This document shows positions 43,277-53,489 of a stretch of 64,000 nt of DNA, in pieces. The stretch comes from Lithodes maja (Eukaryota; Arthropoda; Malacostraca; Decapoda; Lithodidae): contig JBAKBP010006609.1 of the NCBI GenBank assembly GCA_037953745.1, positions 1 to 64,000 on the forward strand, written 5' to 3'. Both the position numbers and the translations under genes were made by a program. Positions within the stretch are counted from its first letter, which is position 1. Each line of letters starts with the position of its first letter. The notes below the pieces were generated by a model. It did no database searches and was not told where the DNA came from. It was given only the letters and a program-made list of their open reading frames with translations.

Positions 43277-44314
43277 AGCCCGGTTCACACGAGCCGTTAT
43301 TTGCGGGTCCGTTTTCGGGCCTGTGATGTCACATACAAAAATTGGACCAGGAAAACTAAAGTTGAAAGGTTGGGCAGCATTCCAGAGTGCGGGCCGGACT
43401 CTGGGGTGCGGAACGTACTTTTCTGGCGTAAGGTACGTAAACAACTTCTAGACTATCGTCAACATGGACTGAGAAACGATCTTTCTTGGTGTTTATTTCC
43501 TAATTTTGAACGAAGATGAACCACCACCATAATTCCATGCATATTAACTAGGAAAATATATCAAAACCAAGCTATCAAGTAGCCTGCAGTTGCCCACATA
43601 TTTATATAAGTTCTGTTCCTCTCTGTGACCATGTTCATCGAAATATATTGCGCATCATTGAATTACGAGTGTAGTGGTTAACTCATATGATTAGTAAACT
43701 GATAATTAAAAGAAACCCCACTCTCAATTCATTCGTATAGGCCTACTAAAATTTACTTTCATACATCAGATCACGATTAGAAACAACTAATATGGGCAAC
43801 GGTACCTGGACATAATTATATGCACTGTAGAAGGGAATCAAGAATTTATTGGAGAAACATGTTGTTGTTGTTCTGTAGTTATAACCAAGGTGTTTGTTCT
43901 CTGTATCTGGAGGCGCGCGAAGGAGTACAACGTGTTAACTTTGGTGGTGCCGCGACTGCTGCCAGATACATGATCAATAGAGTAACGTATTTAAACTGCC
44001 TTGATATTTGCCTTGCCATTAAAATTGTACATATAGCGTATATTGCTATGAGATATTAACTATAATGTAATGGAAATTGGCATAAAAATATTTCACACAT
44101 TTCACTTCAATGTTCAAAGTACGGAACAGACTTCTTGTGCGGACCCGAAAAAAATAAATCAAATTAATCTTTTTGTCCGGTCTGGATTTTGGGAGACGGT
44201 GTCCCGGTTCACACTACGTACGGCTAGCATGTCTGTAAGTGACGTCACTCTGACGTCACAATTTTTTGTACGGGCCGAAAAACGGCACGGAAAACGGCTT
44301 GTGTGAACCGGGCT
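43277..44314. mobile_element. Harbinger-like MITE, 1,038 bp, TAA target duplication
   Basis: Both ends read inward as AGCCCGGTTCACAC followed by (G/A)AGCCGTT, and extend with weaker similarity to about 60 bases (GGGCC, GTGACGTCA). TAA flanks both sides (43274-43276 and 44315-44317), the TWA target size of PIF/Harbinger elements. The inside is noncoding; no transposase or Myb-like gene. Confidence 0.82.
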
Positions 44315-44449
44315 TAACCCAAGAACGGCGAGCGTCCTCAATTGAGTCTGAACCCTACGAGGGCGAGCGTCTTCATATGAACCAAGGCCTAAAAAAAACA
44401 CTTTGAAACATCCCACTGGCACTCAAAACAAAGGACTGTGTGATTAACA

Positions 44450-44897
44450 CTTTAGTTGCGGCACTTGTCATATGACAATTGCTTGGTCACCACTGTACCA
44501 TACGGGGGTTTTGGACTAAAAGTAACCTTCATTCCCTGCACATTTTCATGTACAGTATAAATAAGAGCTAGAACTTATTTCAATTATATATCCTTGAAAG
44601 CAGAGGAATAGACCTTTCCAATGACACCTGAATCATGTCTGTACGACCACTGGTTGCAGTGCAACGATATTGCACAGGTGACGCTAAATCGGTAAAAAAT
44701 AGCGAGTTTAAGCGGTTTTCGCTATTCCCGATTTTGTAAGGGAGATGGAGATGTCTCCCACTGCCACTAGTGATGGCCCAGACACGATGAGCGGTGGATG
44801 GGACGGTCCCGCGCTACTTATACTCGCTCGCCTACCTCCCAGCTAGTCCTTGTTCAGGGCAAAAATTAGTCAATTGTCATATGACAAGTGCCGCAGT
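44450..44897. mobile_element. MITE with ~23-bp inverted repeats containing a CATATG palindrome
   Basis: GCGGCACTTGTCATATGACA at about 44459 is matched in inverted orientation at about 44874-44895. Each repeat is itself nearly palindromic around TTGTCATATGACAA. The interior shares a block with 42780-42870. The left flank has a TTAACACT start similar to the relative at 42518. No coding capacity. Confidence 0.65.
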
Positions 44898-44929
44898 GAT
44901 GACCGTATTTATTATATAACAGCTCGCAG

Positions 44930-45420
44930 GCATGGAGTTAAGCGAGATATTTCCCCTCCATACCTCGTATCACTCCTCCACATTTGTCCAACTCCCCGCT
45001 GCCCCCCCTTCAATTATCACCTATGTTTCCTCTTATTCATCTGGTTATCGGGTAATTTTTCGTGCCAATATATCCCAGCCGGTTCCAAGGTCGAAAGGGA
45101 GGTGTCTAAGGATCATAGCAAGAGAGAGACTTCACTAGCGAGACATCAGTCTGGCTTCAGGCCTCAAGAGGGGAGGGTGTATGTCTCGCGCGTCTCTCAC
45201 CTCAAAGTCATGACTGGACGGGTCGGCAAAAATTTGTCTTTTTCACCCCCCCAAATACTATTCCCACTTGTTTTATTGTTGTTACATGTTAATATATTCA
45301 TATTAAACATAAAATCGGCGCATATGAATAAGTAGTAACGATATTTATCGTAAAATTACGAAATTTGTAGGGATTTACCCACAGTACCTTCGCTCAGCAG
45401 GAGGTTTTAACCCTTGTCTA
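44930..45420 (+). repeat. Diverged M-family MITE relative
   Basis: Shares the order of M landmarks in degraded form: TCAATTATCACCTATG (45012), TTTTTCGTGCCAA, CACTTGTTTTATTGTTG (about 45268), GGCGCATATGAATAAGTA (45317). The ends are not preserved. Confidence 0.5.
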
Positions 45421-45825
45421 GCGGGGTGTTTTGGGCTACTTTGGGCATATTCAGGCCCTCCTGCATGATCAATCAAGTATCTGCATGAAAAGAAATGTAT
45501 TCAGCAAAAAACTAGGCGCTAAAAGCTTCAAAATGAGACCAGAACGAGCTACGTAGCACTCGTGGGTCTCATGCAGTGGTGCCACCAACATGGGAGTTTA
45601 GCGTATAGAGGTATATTTTTCCCAGCTATGCTCACTACTGGCTACACTGCCGGCCTCTCGAGAACACAGGGAGCGTGAGTCAGTGGGTGGCGGTAAGCCC
45701 TGGGTGTCGGACGTGTGGCCTGCTGCGCTCCCGGCCATTTGCACTCGATTTTAACCCTTTAAAAGCCTTAATAATGCTCCAAACTTGCTGCAAATTGGTG
45801 CACGACTTAAGTCGAGCGCCGCTCT
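45421..45825. other. No gene recognised
   Basis: Mixed sequence without coding signal. Confidence 0.4.
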
Positions 45826-46289
45826 TTAACCCGGGAACTACGGGAAGACTCTTAAGAGTTCCCCCGGCGGACTGCGGGAAGACTCTTAACCCTCCAACCC
45901 CGGCTAGGGTAGATCGTGACTGTACTCTGTGACCGGGGGTTTTGAGGAATTTTGGTCCATGTTGATTCACCTGTTACTCCTGAAATACATGACACAAAGT
46001 TATAAAAAGAAAAGAAAAATGTTGCACAAACCTTCATGTGTAGAATGCCGTTGAGTAGAGGTCTCTAGCCCAAGTGATTGCATAATGGCAAGTGCGGGAA
46101 GTGGAGTGATTTTTATGCGGGAAAATCTTCCCGCGTTCGGATGCGTCGCCTTGGCCCAGGTCCCGGCTTGGCTAACCTACTGCGCACTTAGCCACTCGTC
46201 GCGCCAGAGTTTTTACCTCCCGGAGGCGATTTTATTTATTGATAGTGATGTTATTATAGTTATTTGGAGTCCAATTATATAAAATATGT

Positions 46290-46980
46290 GTATTAGGCTA
46301 TCATTGTCACTAATATTTCACATTTTCACTCGATACCGTAGTTTTTATGAGTAATTGAGGCTGGTTATTGTTATATTACGCACTAATTATTCGTTATCAC
46401 AGGTGTTTATTATACTTTGGCCATCTAATATTAGTTCGTGTGTCACTTTCACTTTGGTAAATATGCTTGAGAGAGTGTCACTGTCACTGATAATGCTCAT
46501 TTTCACTTGATACGGTACATTTTATTAGTAATTGAGGTAGGTTATTGTTATATTAGGCAGTGATTATTCATTATCACAGGTGTTTATTATACTTTGGCCA
46601 TCTAATATTACTTCGTGTGTCACTTTCACTTTGGTAAATATGCTTGAGAGTGTGTCACTGTCACTGATAATGCTGATTTTCACTTGATACGGTACATTTT
46701 ATTAGTAATTGAGGTAGGTTATTGTTATATTAGGCAGTGATTATTCGTTATCACAGGTGTTTATTATACTTTGGCCATCTAATATTACTTCGTGTGTCAC
46801 TTTCACTTTGGTAAATATGCTTGAGAGAGTCACTGTCACTGATAATGCTCATTTTCACTTGATACGGTACATTTTATTAGTAATTGAGGTAGGTTATTGT
46901 TATATTAGGCACTGATTATTCGTTATCACAGGTGTTTATTATACTTTGGCCATCTAATATTATGTCATGTGTCACTTTCA
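46290..46980. repeat. ~176-bp minisatellite inside the piggyBac-like element
   Basis: TAATTGAGG(T)AGGTTATTG marks recur at 46352, 46529, 46706 and 46881 (periods 177, 177, 175). Units 2-4 are nearly identical; the first is more diverged. It lies downstream of the transposase stop. Confidence 0.85.
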
Positions 46981-47156
46981 CTTAGTTATATGCTTTGTAA
47001 ACGTTTTATATACAATTTATTGTGTCTTTTTTCACTTATTTATATATGTTTTCATAATACGTATGACTTTTTTATCACAATACATAGTTTTATTTCCACT
47101 TGTTGCCTATATACATACATATTGTCAGTCTTTGGTACTTTCACTATGATTATTAG

Positions 47157-50090
47157 TTAGTACTCCTGCTTGGTGTGGTACTCAGCAAAGCACGGTATAG
47201 CACATAGTGACACCTGGCACTCCACACACTGCATGGTGGTCTTTTTCTGCTTCCTCGGCCTCACCTGGCTGTTCCAGCAGACATGGCACCGCCTTCTGCT
47301 AATGGTGACTCCATCTCGTTCCAGAGGCAGGTAACCGAGCTTGTGCACATTTAGATACTGTGCACACTGCATGCGGTCCTGAACGGGGCGCCCAGGTTGT
47401 GCCACTGCCCTCTGTGGCGTAGCATACCTGTCCAGGAGCTCCACCAACACCTGTTTTTGGAACCTCCGCAGGCTACTGAACTTCCTGGGTGTGCGCGGAT
47501 TCCGAAGCCTGTAGATATTGTAGGCATTCAGCATTGACATGTCCACCATGTGCAGAAAGAACTTTTTGTACCATCTGCACGAGGTACGCAGACAGTCGAT
47601 GAAGCCTATCTGCATGTCGGACTTGTCCACCAGCCTCATATTTATGTTGTAGTCCATTACAGCATCGGGCTTGGTCACCCTGACTTGGGTGCGGCGATCT
47701 ACCTTGCCAGTCTCAACCATTTCCCCCTTGTGGACGGTGCTCAGGAGGTTGACCTTCCGCTGGTCGTGCCAGTGGATAGCCAGAATGGGTCCCGACTTCT
47801 TCTTGAAGACATCGCCTTTCTTGGTTTTAGGAGGGAAAGTTGGCATGCCCTTCCTTTTCACTCTAACTGTGCCTACAGTCCCCGTCTTGCGCTGATGGAG
47901 GTACTTTGAGAGAGTGGGGGACGTCTAGTAGTTGTCCGTGTAGAGGACGTGATTCTTCTCGAAGTACCGGTTCATCATGGCTTGAACCACTGCTCCACCA
48001 AAGCCAATGAGGGGGTCTATTTCCACGTCCCCTTCCTTCCCGCTGTAGACCAGGAAGTCCAGGACATAGCCAGTTTGGCAATCGCACAGCACAAAGAACT
48101 TTATACCAAAGCGATGTCTCTTTGAGGGGATGTACTGCCTGAAGCTCAGCTTTCCCCGGAACAGCACAAGAGACTCGTCAATACAGACGTTGCAGAAGGG
48201 CGTGAAGTATGACGTGAAACGTTCTCGCATCATCTCGTACAACGTCCTAATCTTCCACAGCTTGTCAGAGAGATGCATGTCGGTGTTGGTGACAAGATGG
48301 AGCGCTCCGAGGATGTCGAGGTACCGGTCCCGAGAGATGTATTTCCCGAAGGCAGGGGTGGATATCAGATCTTTGGTGATCCAATAGTCAGCCAACCTGT
48401 GCTTCTTTACATGAGGCATTAGCATGGTGATTGCCAGGAACACCAGGAACTCGGGATGAGTCACTGGGGTCCACCGCTTCATGTGGCCCTTGGTCACCTT
48501 GCCAAAAAAGTTCACCTGGATTTGGTGGTGCTTGTTTGTCTCCTCTATGACAAACTCAGTAACCTCCTTATCAAAAAATGCCTCAAAAAGCTCATGTGGT
48601 GGAGCATTGGGGCCTGCGGGAAAACTTGGGGTAACTCCTGAACCCTCCTGTACCTCATCAAAAGGGGTTACATCAGGGTCATTCACTTCATCAGCAGCCA
48701 CATCCTGCCAGTTGAAAATATAAAATGGGTCCTGCTGGCGACGCTGACGAGGAGCTGCAGCTGGGGCAGCACGCCCACGAACTTTGGCGGCGCGCACCCT
48801 AGGGCGGCCAGGAGCGCGACGGCGCCCAGGCCCAGCCCGGCGGCCAGGGCAGCCAGGAGCACGACGGCCCTGGGCCAAGCGTCTGGGTTGAGGGTCGTCG
48901 ATGTCCATAAAGTCATCGTCGTTGTCGTCAGAGCCGTCATCTTGCCCTGACGGTGGACCCAGGTAATCATGGCCAGAGTCATCTGTGAGGTGCCCTTCAT
49001 CTTCAGACCCCCCCTCATAATCTCGCGGGGAACGAATGATGCGTGGGCGGCGTGTAGGTCGGCGAGGTGGGGAAGGAGTGGCAGGTGAGGCTCTGTCATC
49101 TTCATGCAGAGGTTCGGGGCTCTTTGGCCTACGACGAGTCGTAGACAGCACTGGTTCAGTGTCTGTAGGTGCAGGTATGGATGCGAGGTCAAATACATCG
49201 TCAGGAACCTCTGTTGTAGGCTGGAGAGGTGGGGTGGACCCGGGGGAAAGTTGCGGGGGCATATGGCTGGGACCGGCAGGGGTGGAAGCCGCGGGAGCCT
49301 CGAACAAAGAGCGCCTACTTGTAGCTCCTTTTTTCACATATTTTCTCCCTTTTCCCTTTTCTGTAGTAGTATGTCTCCTCTCGGGGGAAATAGGGGGTAA
49401 ATAGGCCGAAAGTGGGGGGTCCTCAACCCTAGGCAGTGCTGGTGGTGGTGGGGAAGAATGGCGGGCGCCTGGGGCAACTTGGGTGGCGTGGGTAGCTAAG
49501 GAAGACAATGGCGGGTCAACCTCACCCTCACGCTCAGCCTCACTGGCAGCCTCACTGGCACCCTCACGCACTGCTCCCTCACCAAGTTTTAGGGCCTCTT
49601 TCCTGGCTGCCGCGGCCGCCTTTTCAAGAACTTGCTTCTTATAAAAACGTATCTTGAATGGGGATTTAGCTGGCGAAGGGCTAGGTGTCGTGTCACTCAA
49701 CCTATACTTGGCAGTCGACCTAGTGCAGTCCCATTCGCTCACTTTCACTACACTCTCATCACCTTGCACAACTATATCACGTTCAGTACTATCATCACTT
49801 TCATCGTCATGCTCAAATCCAACAAATTGCGCGTCTCTTTGATGAATTTCGTCTAGATCGTCTAAATCTTCACTATAGTGCGACTGATAAGACTCGGAGC
49901 TATCACTGCCCAAGTCATCAACACTATTTTGTCCTTCACCACGTTCATAACTCCTCAAAGCTATTTCAATACCTCCGGGAGTCAACGCATCTTGTATGTG
50001 CCTTTGCGTTAGCGCGCGACGAACCTGGGCAGGCGTCGAAGGGAGCATGGAATCGGACACAGGGGAATCACTTTTTGGGCTAGTATCCAT
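47157..50090 (-). pseudogene. piggyBac-like transposase with one in-frame nonsense codon
   Basis: ATG at 50090 (MDTSPKSDSPVSDSM) to the stop at 47157: about 977 codons, longer than classic ~600-residue transposases because of a ~500-residue acidic, Ser/Pro-rich and AT-hook-like N-terminal region (RRAPGRPRVRAAKVRGRA). The DDE/D core is intact: first Asp in CIDESLVLFRGK (48177-48179), second in LYTDNY (47934-47936), third in MDYNINMRLVDKSD (47652-47654). A C-terminal Cys-rich domain follows (RRCHVCWNSQ, MQCVECQVSLC), the zinc finger that binds transposon ends. The only defect is TAG at 47925-47927 two codons after the second Asp, where the family has a Tyr or similar residue. A frame also stays open upstream to 50204, but 50090 gives the better start. 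Confidence 0.9.
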
Positions 50091-50313
50091 GTTGGCGGCA
50101 GGGTAGAGACTGTTTTGGTGGCGTACATGGTGTCTGGTGGCGCCACCTAGCGACAACAGAACGAAATGTTTACGCGCGCCATTCGAAAGCACATACGCAA
50201 GCAATGGTACAATGTTGTACCACCCGGGTTCCTCGGGTCAAAACATAATGGTACACACGTGTACCACCCGGGGTTGAAGGGTTAAGAGTCGGGGAAAATA
50301 AAAATCCATTTAA

Positions 50314-51182
50314 CCCAGTGAGACCTAGCGTCGCACGTGATGCGTCGGCAGTGTTTGATCACCAACTCCCAGCGACGCATCACGTGCGTCCGACATATAA
50401 AAATCACTTACGTGGCTCGTAAGGTAGGAAATGGCGGGAGAATAGGAGGGGGAGGTACCGTAGTGTGTGTGGGAGCCGGGCCGGTAGGTGTGAGCGGGCC
50501 AAGACAGCCGTCCGGCTGGCTCAGTTGATAGTGTGCCTGATTCCCACCTTGAAGGTCTCGCGTTCAATCCCCGCTCAGATTGAAAAGTTTTTCTGGGATA
50601 CAGCCGGCGGTTACCATCTCCCCATGAGCAAGGGGGATGGGTAATGGTCTCTGGTAGACTAAAGAAAGCCAAGCGCTTGCGAATCCTCGAAGGAGGAGAG
50701 ACGGGCGCTATATAAGTAACCAGAAGATTATTATTATTATTATTATACTTTACACCCTTAGTTCACCGCCACTTTGAACCTTCATTACTCCGGTCGTATG
50801 GGAGCTAGAGGCTTGAGATTTATGTGAGACACTCCTTAGGATGTATGCCGTACAATGCCATACTCAGTTTTCACCCTAGTGCTCCCGGGCGGGTGGTCAT
50901 GCGGGGGGAGACGAACTTTCGACCCCCCCCCCCTGCCCCCCAAATGACCGAGGTGAGTTTTTTTTTATTTTTTTCTTCATTTCTCACCATTCTCTTCCAT
51001 TTTGGCTCAACAAATTTTTTTGAGGTTCTCCCCCCCCCAAAAAAAAATATCCGAGGTGATTTTTTTTTTTTTTTTTTCATTTCTCATCCTTGTCTTCCAT
51101 TTTAGCAAACAAAAAAAAAAGAAGTGAAAATGGCTTGGGACTGGGGTGAACAAAATATTATAACTAGCCGGGGCTCAACGGG
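50314..51182. mobile_element. TTAA MITE (second family) carrying a SINE
   Basis: Ends CCCAGTGAGACCTAGC and, inverted, CCCGTTGAGCCCCGGC, with TTAA at 50310-50313 and 51183-51186. The internal block ATTACTCCGGTCGTATGG (about 50785) matches 57201-57220 of a 428-bp relative. A (ATT)n-tailed SINE occupies about 50505-50745. Subterminal CGACGCATCACGTGCGTC-type palindromes lie near 50326-50390. Confidence 0.82.
50505..50745 (+). mobile_element. tRNA-derived SINE with (ATT)n tail
   Basis: tRNA-like head with A box TGGCTCAGTTGATA (50516-50530) and B box GCGTTCAATCC (50560-50570), a central body, then GCGCTATATAAGTAACCAG and (ATT)n at 50727-50745. Absent from the related MITE at 57.1 kb, so it is an insertion. 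Confidence 0.8.
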
Positions 51183-51413
51183 TTAAAACACCCAAATTTT
51201 ATTTATTTTTTTTTATTTTTTTATTTATTATTTTTTGTATTGCCCCTGGGCCATGCCAAATATCACTCCTCCACCTCCCCTCCTTCCCCACTTTCCTCCC
51301 CTCCTTCAGTTATCACCTATTTTCCCTGTTATTCCCTTATTCTGTGGTATATTTTCATGCTAACATTAGCGAGTTGCAAGCAGGGCATTGTCATCACTGT
51401 TAGCAAGCGAGTG

Positions 51414-51415
<2 letters not shown>

Positions 51416-51489
<74 letters not shown>
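51416..51489. repeat. (GA)n microsatellite, ~37 units, inside an M-family MITE
   Basis: Perfect GA run. The same position in other M copies carries only about 6-8 units (13107, 13677, 42089, 52089). Confidence 0.95.
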
Positions 51490-51492
<3 letters not shown>

Positions 51493-51793
51493 CGATCGAC
51501 AGTCTCTCTCCAGAGGTGGAGAAAAGTGGTGGGAAGTGAGGTTGCCTCAGCCATACATTATGTAACTCCTGGCCTGTATCGCCGATTTTGACCATCCAAA
51601 CGCTGTTTCCACTTGTTTTATTGTTGTAACAGGTTAACATCTTTATAATCAACCTATAATAGGCGCATATGGATAAGTATTAATGCTATTTATGGTAAAA
51701 TAACGATGTTAGTGATAGGAACAGCTCAAATACGTCAGCACAGGAGTGTGGTGTCTCATACCCACCATGCGCACTTCAGAGGTTAAGGGTTAA

Positions 51794-52396
51794 CCCGGGA
51801 ACTGCTGGGAGACTCTTAAGAGTTCCTCCGGCGGACTGCTGGGAGACTCTTATGAGTGAGTGAAAAAAAAAATCAACTTTTGACATCGAAAAAAAAAAAA
51901 AATAAATATTTTTTTTTTTTTTTTTTGGCCCCTGGGCCATGCAAAATCTCAGTCCTCTACCTCCCCTCCTTCCCCACTTTCCTCCTCTCCTTCAGTTATC
52001 ACCTATTTTCCCTGTTATTCCCTTATTCTGAGGTATATTTTCGTGCTAACATTAGCGAGTTGCAAGCAGGGTGTTGTCATCACGTGCAAGAGAGAGAGAG
52101 AGAGTATTGATCGACTGTGTCTCAGTGGCCTTGGGGGAAATTGGTGGGAAAGCAGTTTGCCTCACCCATACATTATACAACTCGCGGGCTATATCTCCGA
52201 TTTTGACCATCCAAACGCTGTTTTCACTTGTTTTATTGTTGTTTCAGGTTAATACCTTTATAATCAACCCATAATAGGCGCATATGGATAAGTATTAATG
52301 CTATTAATGGCACAATGAATATTTTAGTGATGGAAACACCTCAAATACGTCAGCACAGGGGAACGTTTCCAATTACCCCCATGCGCACTTGTTAGG
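51794..52396 (+). mobile_element. TTAA MITE (M family), complete
   Basis: CCCGGGAACTGCTGGG to GCGCACTTGTTAGG, between TTAA at 51790-51793 and 52397-52400. It starts only three bases after the TTAA that ends the previous copy. Noncoding. Confidence 0.88.
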
Positions 52397-52400
52397 TTAA

Positions 52401-52900
52401 ATACCATAAGCTCGCCGTTCTTAGGTTAAGTGAATCAGCTGGTAGTGATAGACAACCAATATTATGTGAGGAAAAAAATGGAAAAATATATTGAAGAAAA
52501 ACTTCCATGTAGTGGAACGGGTATTGTGACACGAGCAAAGGAAGCATGTCTTGACAAATTAGCCTGGAGGCGTTTCTGCTATGGCCAAGCGGAAGCAAGA
52601 TGTCGGACATGATATGATGATTAATGATGCATTAAATGCATGTTCAATCCCTTTTGGTTTGTACCCCTCTTTATGTATTACTATTATTATGCTATCAAAA
52701 AATTAAGTAAAAAAGCTATGTAGTTTTAATCACACTTAGATACATTATTTTTGATGGGTGATGTATTAAAAGTTGAGGTTTATGGATCCCCCCCAAAAAG
52801 CCACCATTAGGACATAAGACTGAAACCACACTCCCAATAGATCACCCACTTTTTAAAATATATGAATGTATGTAAGTACAGGTAATAAGCTTAGTAAAGT
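52401..52900. other. Intergenic, with a possible LINE tail fragment
   Basis: A short frame (52430-52612) ends LDKLAWRRFCYGQAEARC, which resembles the end of LINE proteins but is too short to assign. Otherwise AT-rich with nothing recognised. Confidence 0.3.
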
Positions 52901-52906
52901 ATTATT

Positions 52907-53123
52907 TCATAGACTACAGTAGATCTGGACTTGACACGATAATGGAACTTTGCAGTAAGGGGCTCAAAATCGGAAAATGAACCCCCAAGTTCGAACCTTA
53001 AAACCGCGAAAATGATATTTTCACGGTTTTGAGGTTCGAACTTGGGGATTAGTTCTCCGATTTTGGTTCCCTTGCTGCAAAGTTCCATTTTCGTGTCAAG
53101 TCTAGAACTACTGTAGTCTATGA
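52907..53123. repeat. 217-bp near-perfect palindrome (fold-back element)
   Basis: TCATAGACTACAGTAG at the left matches CTACTGTAGTCTATGA at the right, and the arms pair almost completely to the centre (AACCGCGAAAATGATATTTT, about 53003-53022). The spacer is only a few bases. Most likely a fold-back MITE; a hairpin RNA precursor is possible. Confidence 0.85.
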
Positions 53124-53489
53124 TTATTTCCATAAAAAGCAGTTTTCCCATGAATACTGAGGTTCTTGTATAAAGTTTTCTTTCCAATAAGTTTATAACT
53201 GATTCAGTGGTGTGATATTGTGTTCACACTGATTGATAGTGTAGTAGACATCTTGGTAACCAAATAACAAAGATTGGAATGAAGTTCATTCAATTAACAT
53301 AGTTCGTACATGTTACTTGGTTAGTATATTAACTTAAATCAAATAAATCAAATCTCTGAACCCTTTTAAACCACATAAAGACATTGATATATCTCACTTA
53401 CATACAATAAAGTTTCACAGATGTACCCAGAGAAATATAAACAGAACTGTAGATAAGAATTTTATTTTCCAATGTTCTTTACTTGACAG

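Larger units (their letters stand above)
45890..50281 (-). mobile_element. piggyBac-like DNA transposon, structurally complete
   Basis: Ends are CCCTCCAACCCCGG (left) and, inverted, CCCTTCAACCCCGG (right), flanked by TTAA at 45886-45889 and 50282-50285. It is 4.39 kb. Contains a minus-strand transposase and, on its downstream side, a ~176-bp minisatellite. Subterminal palindromes on the right end (GGTACACACGTGTACC and GGTACAATGTTGTACC) could be transposase-binding sites. Confidence 0.92.
45830..51782 (+). mobile_element. M-family MITE split by two TTAA insertions
   Basis: The host element starts CCCGGGAACTACGGGA after TTAA (45826-45829). It is interrupted at its internal TTAA by the piggyBac-like element (45890-50281), continues for 24 bases (50286-50309), is interrupted again by a 0.87-kb MITE (50314-51182), then runs from 51187 to GCGCACTTCAGAGG at 51782, followed by TTAA (51783-51786). 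Without the inserts it would be about 676 bp, like its relatives. Confidence 0.8.

Noticed and set aside
51240..51652. Arg-Glu and Ser-Leu repeat proteins on both strands
   Set aside because: Direct translation of the (GA)n microsatellite.
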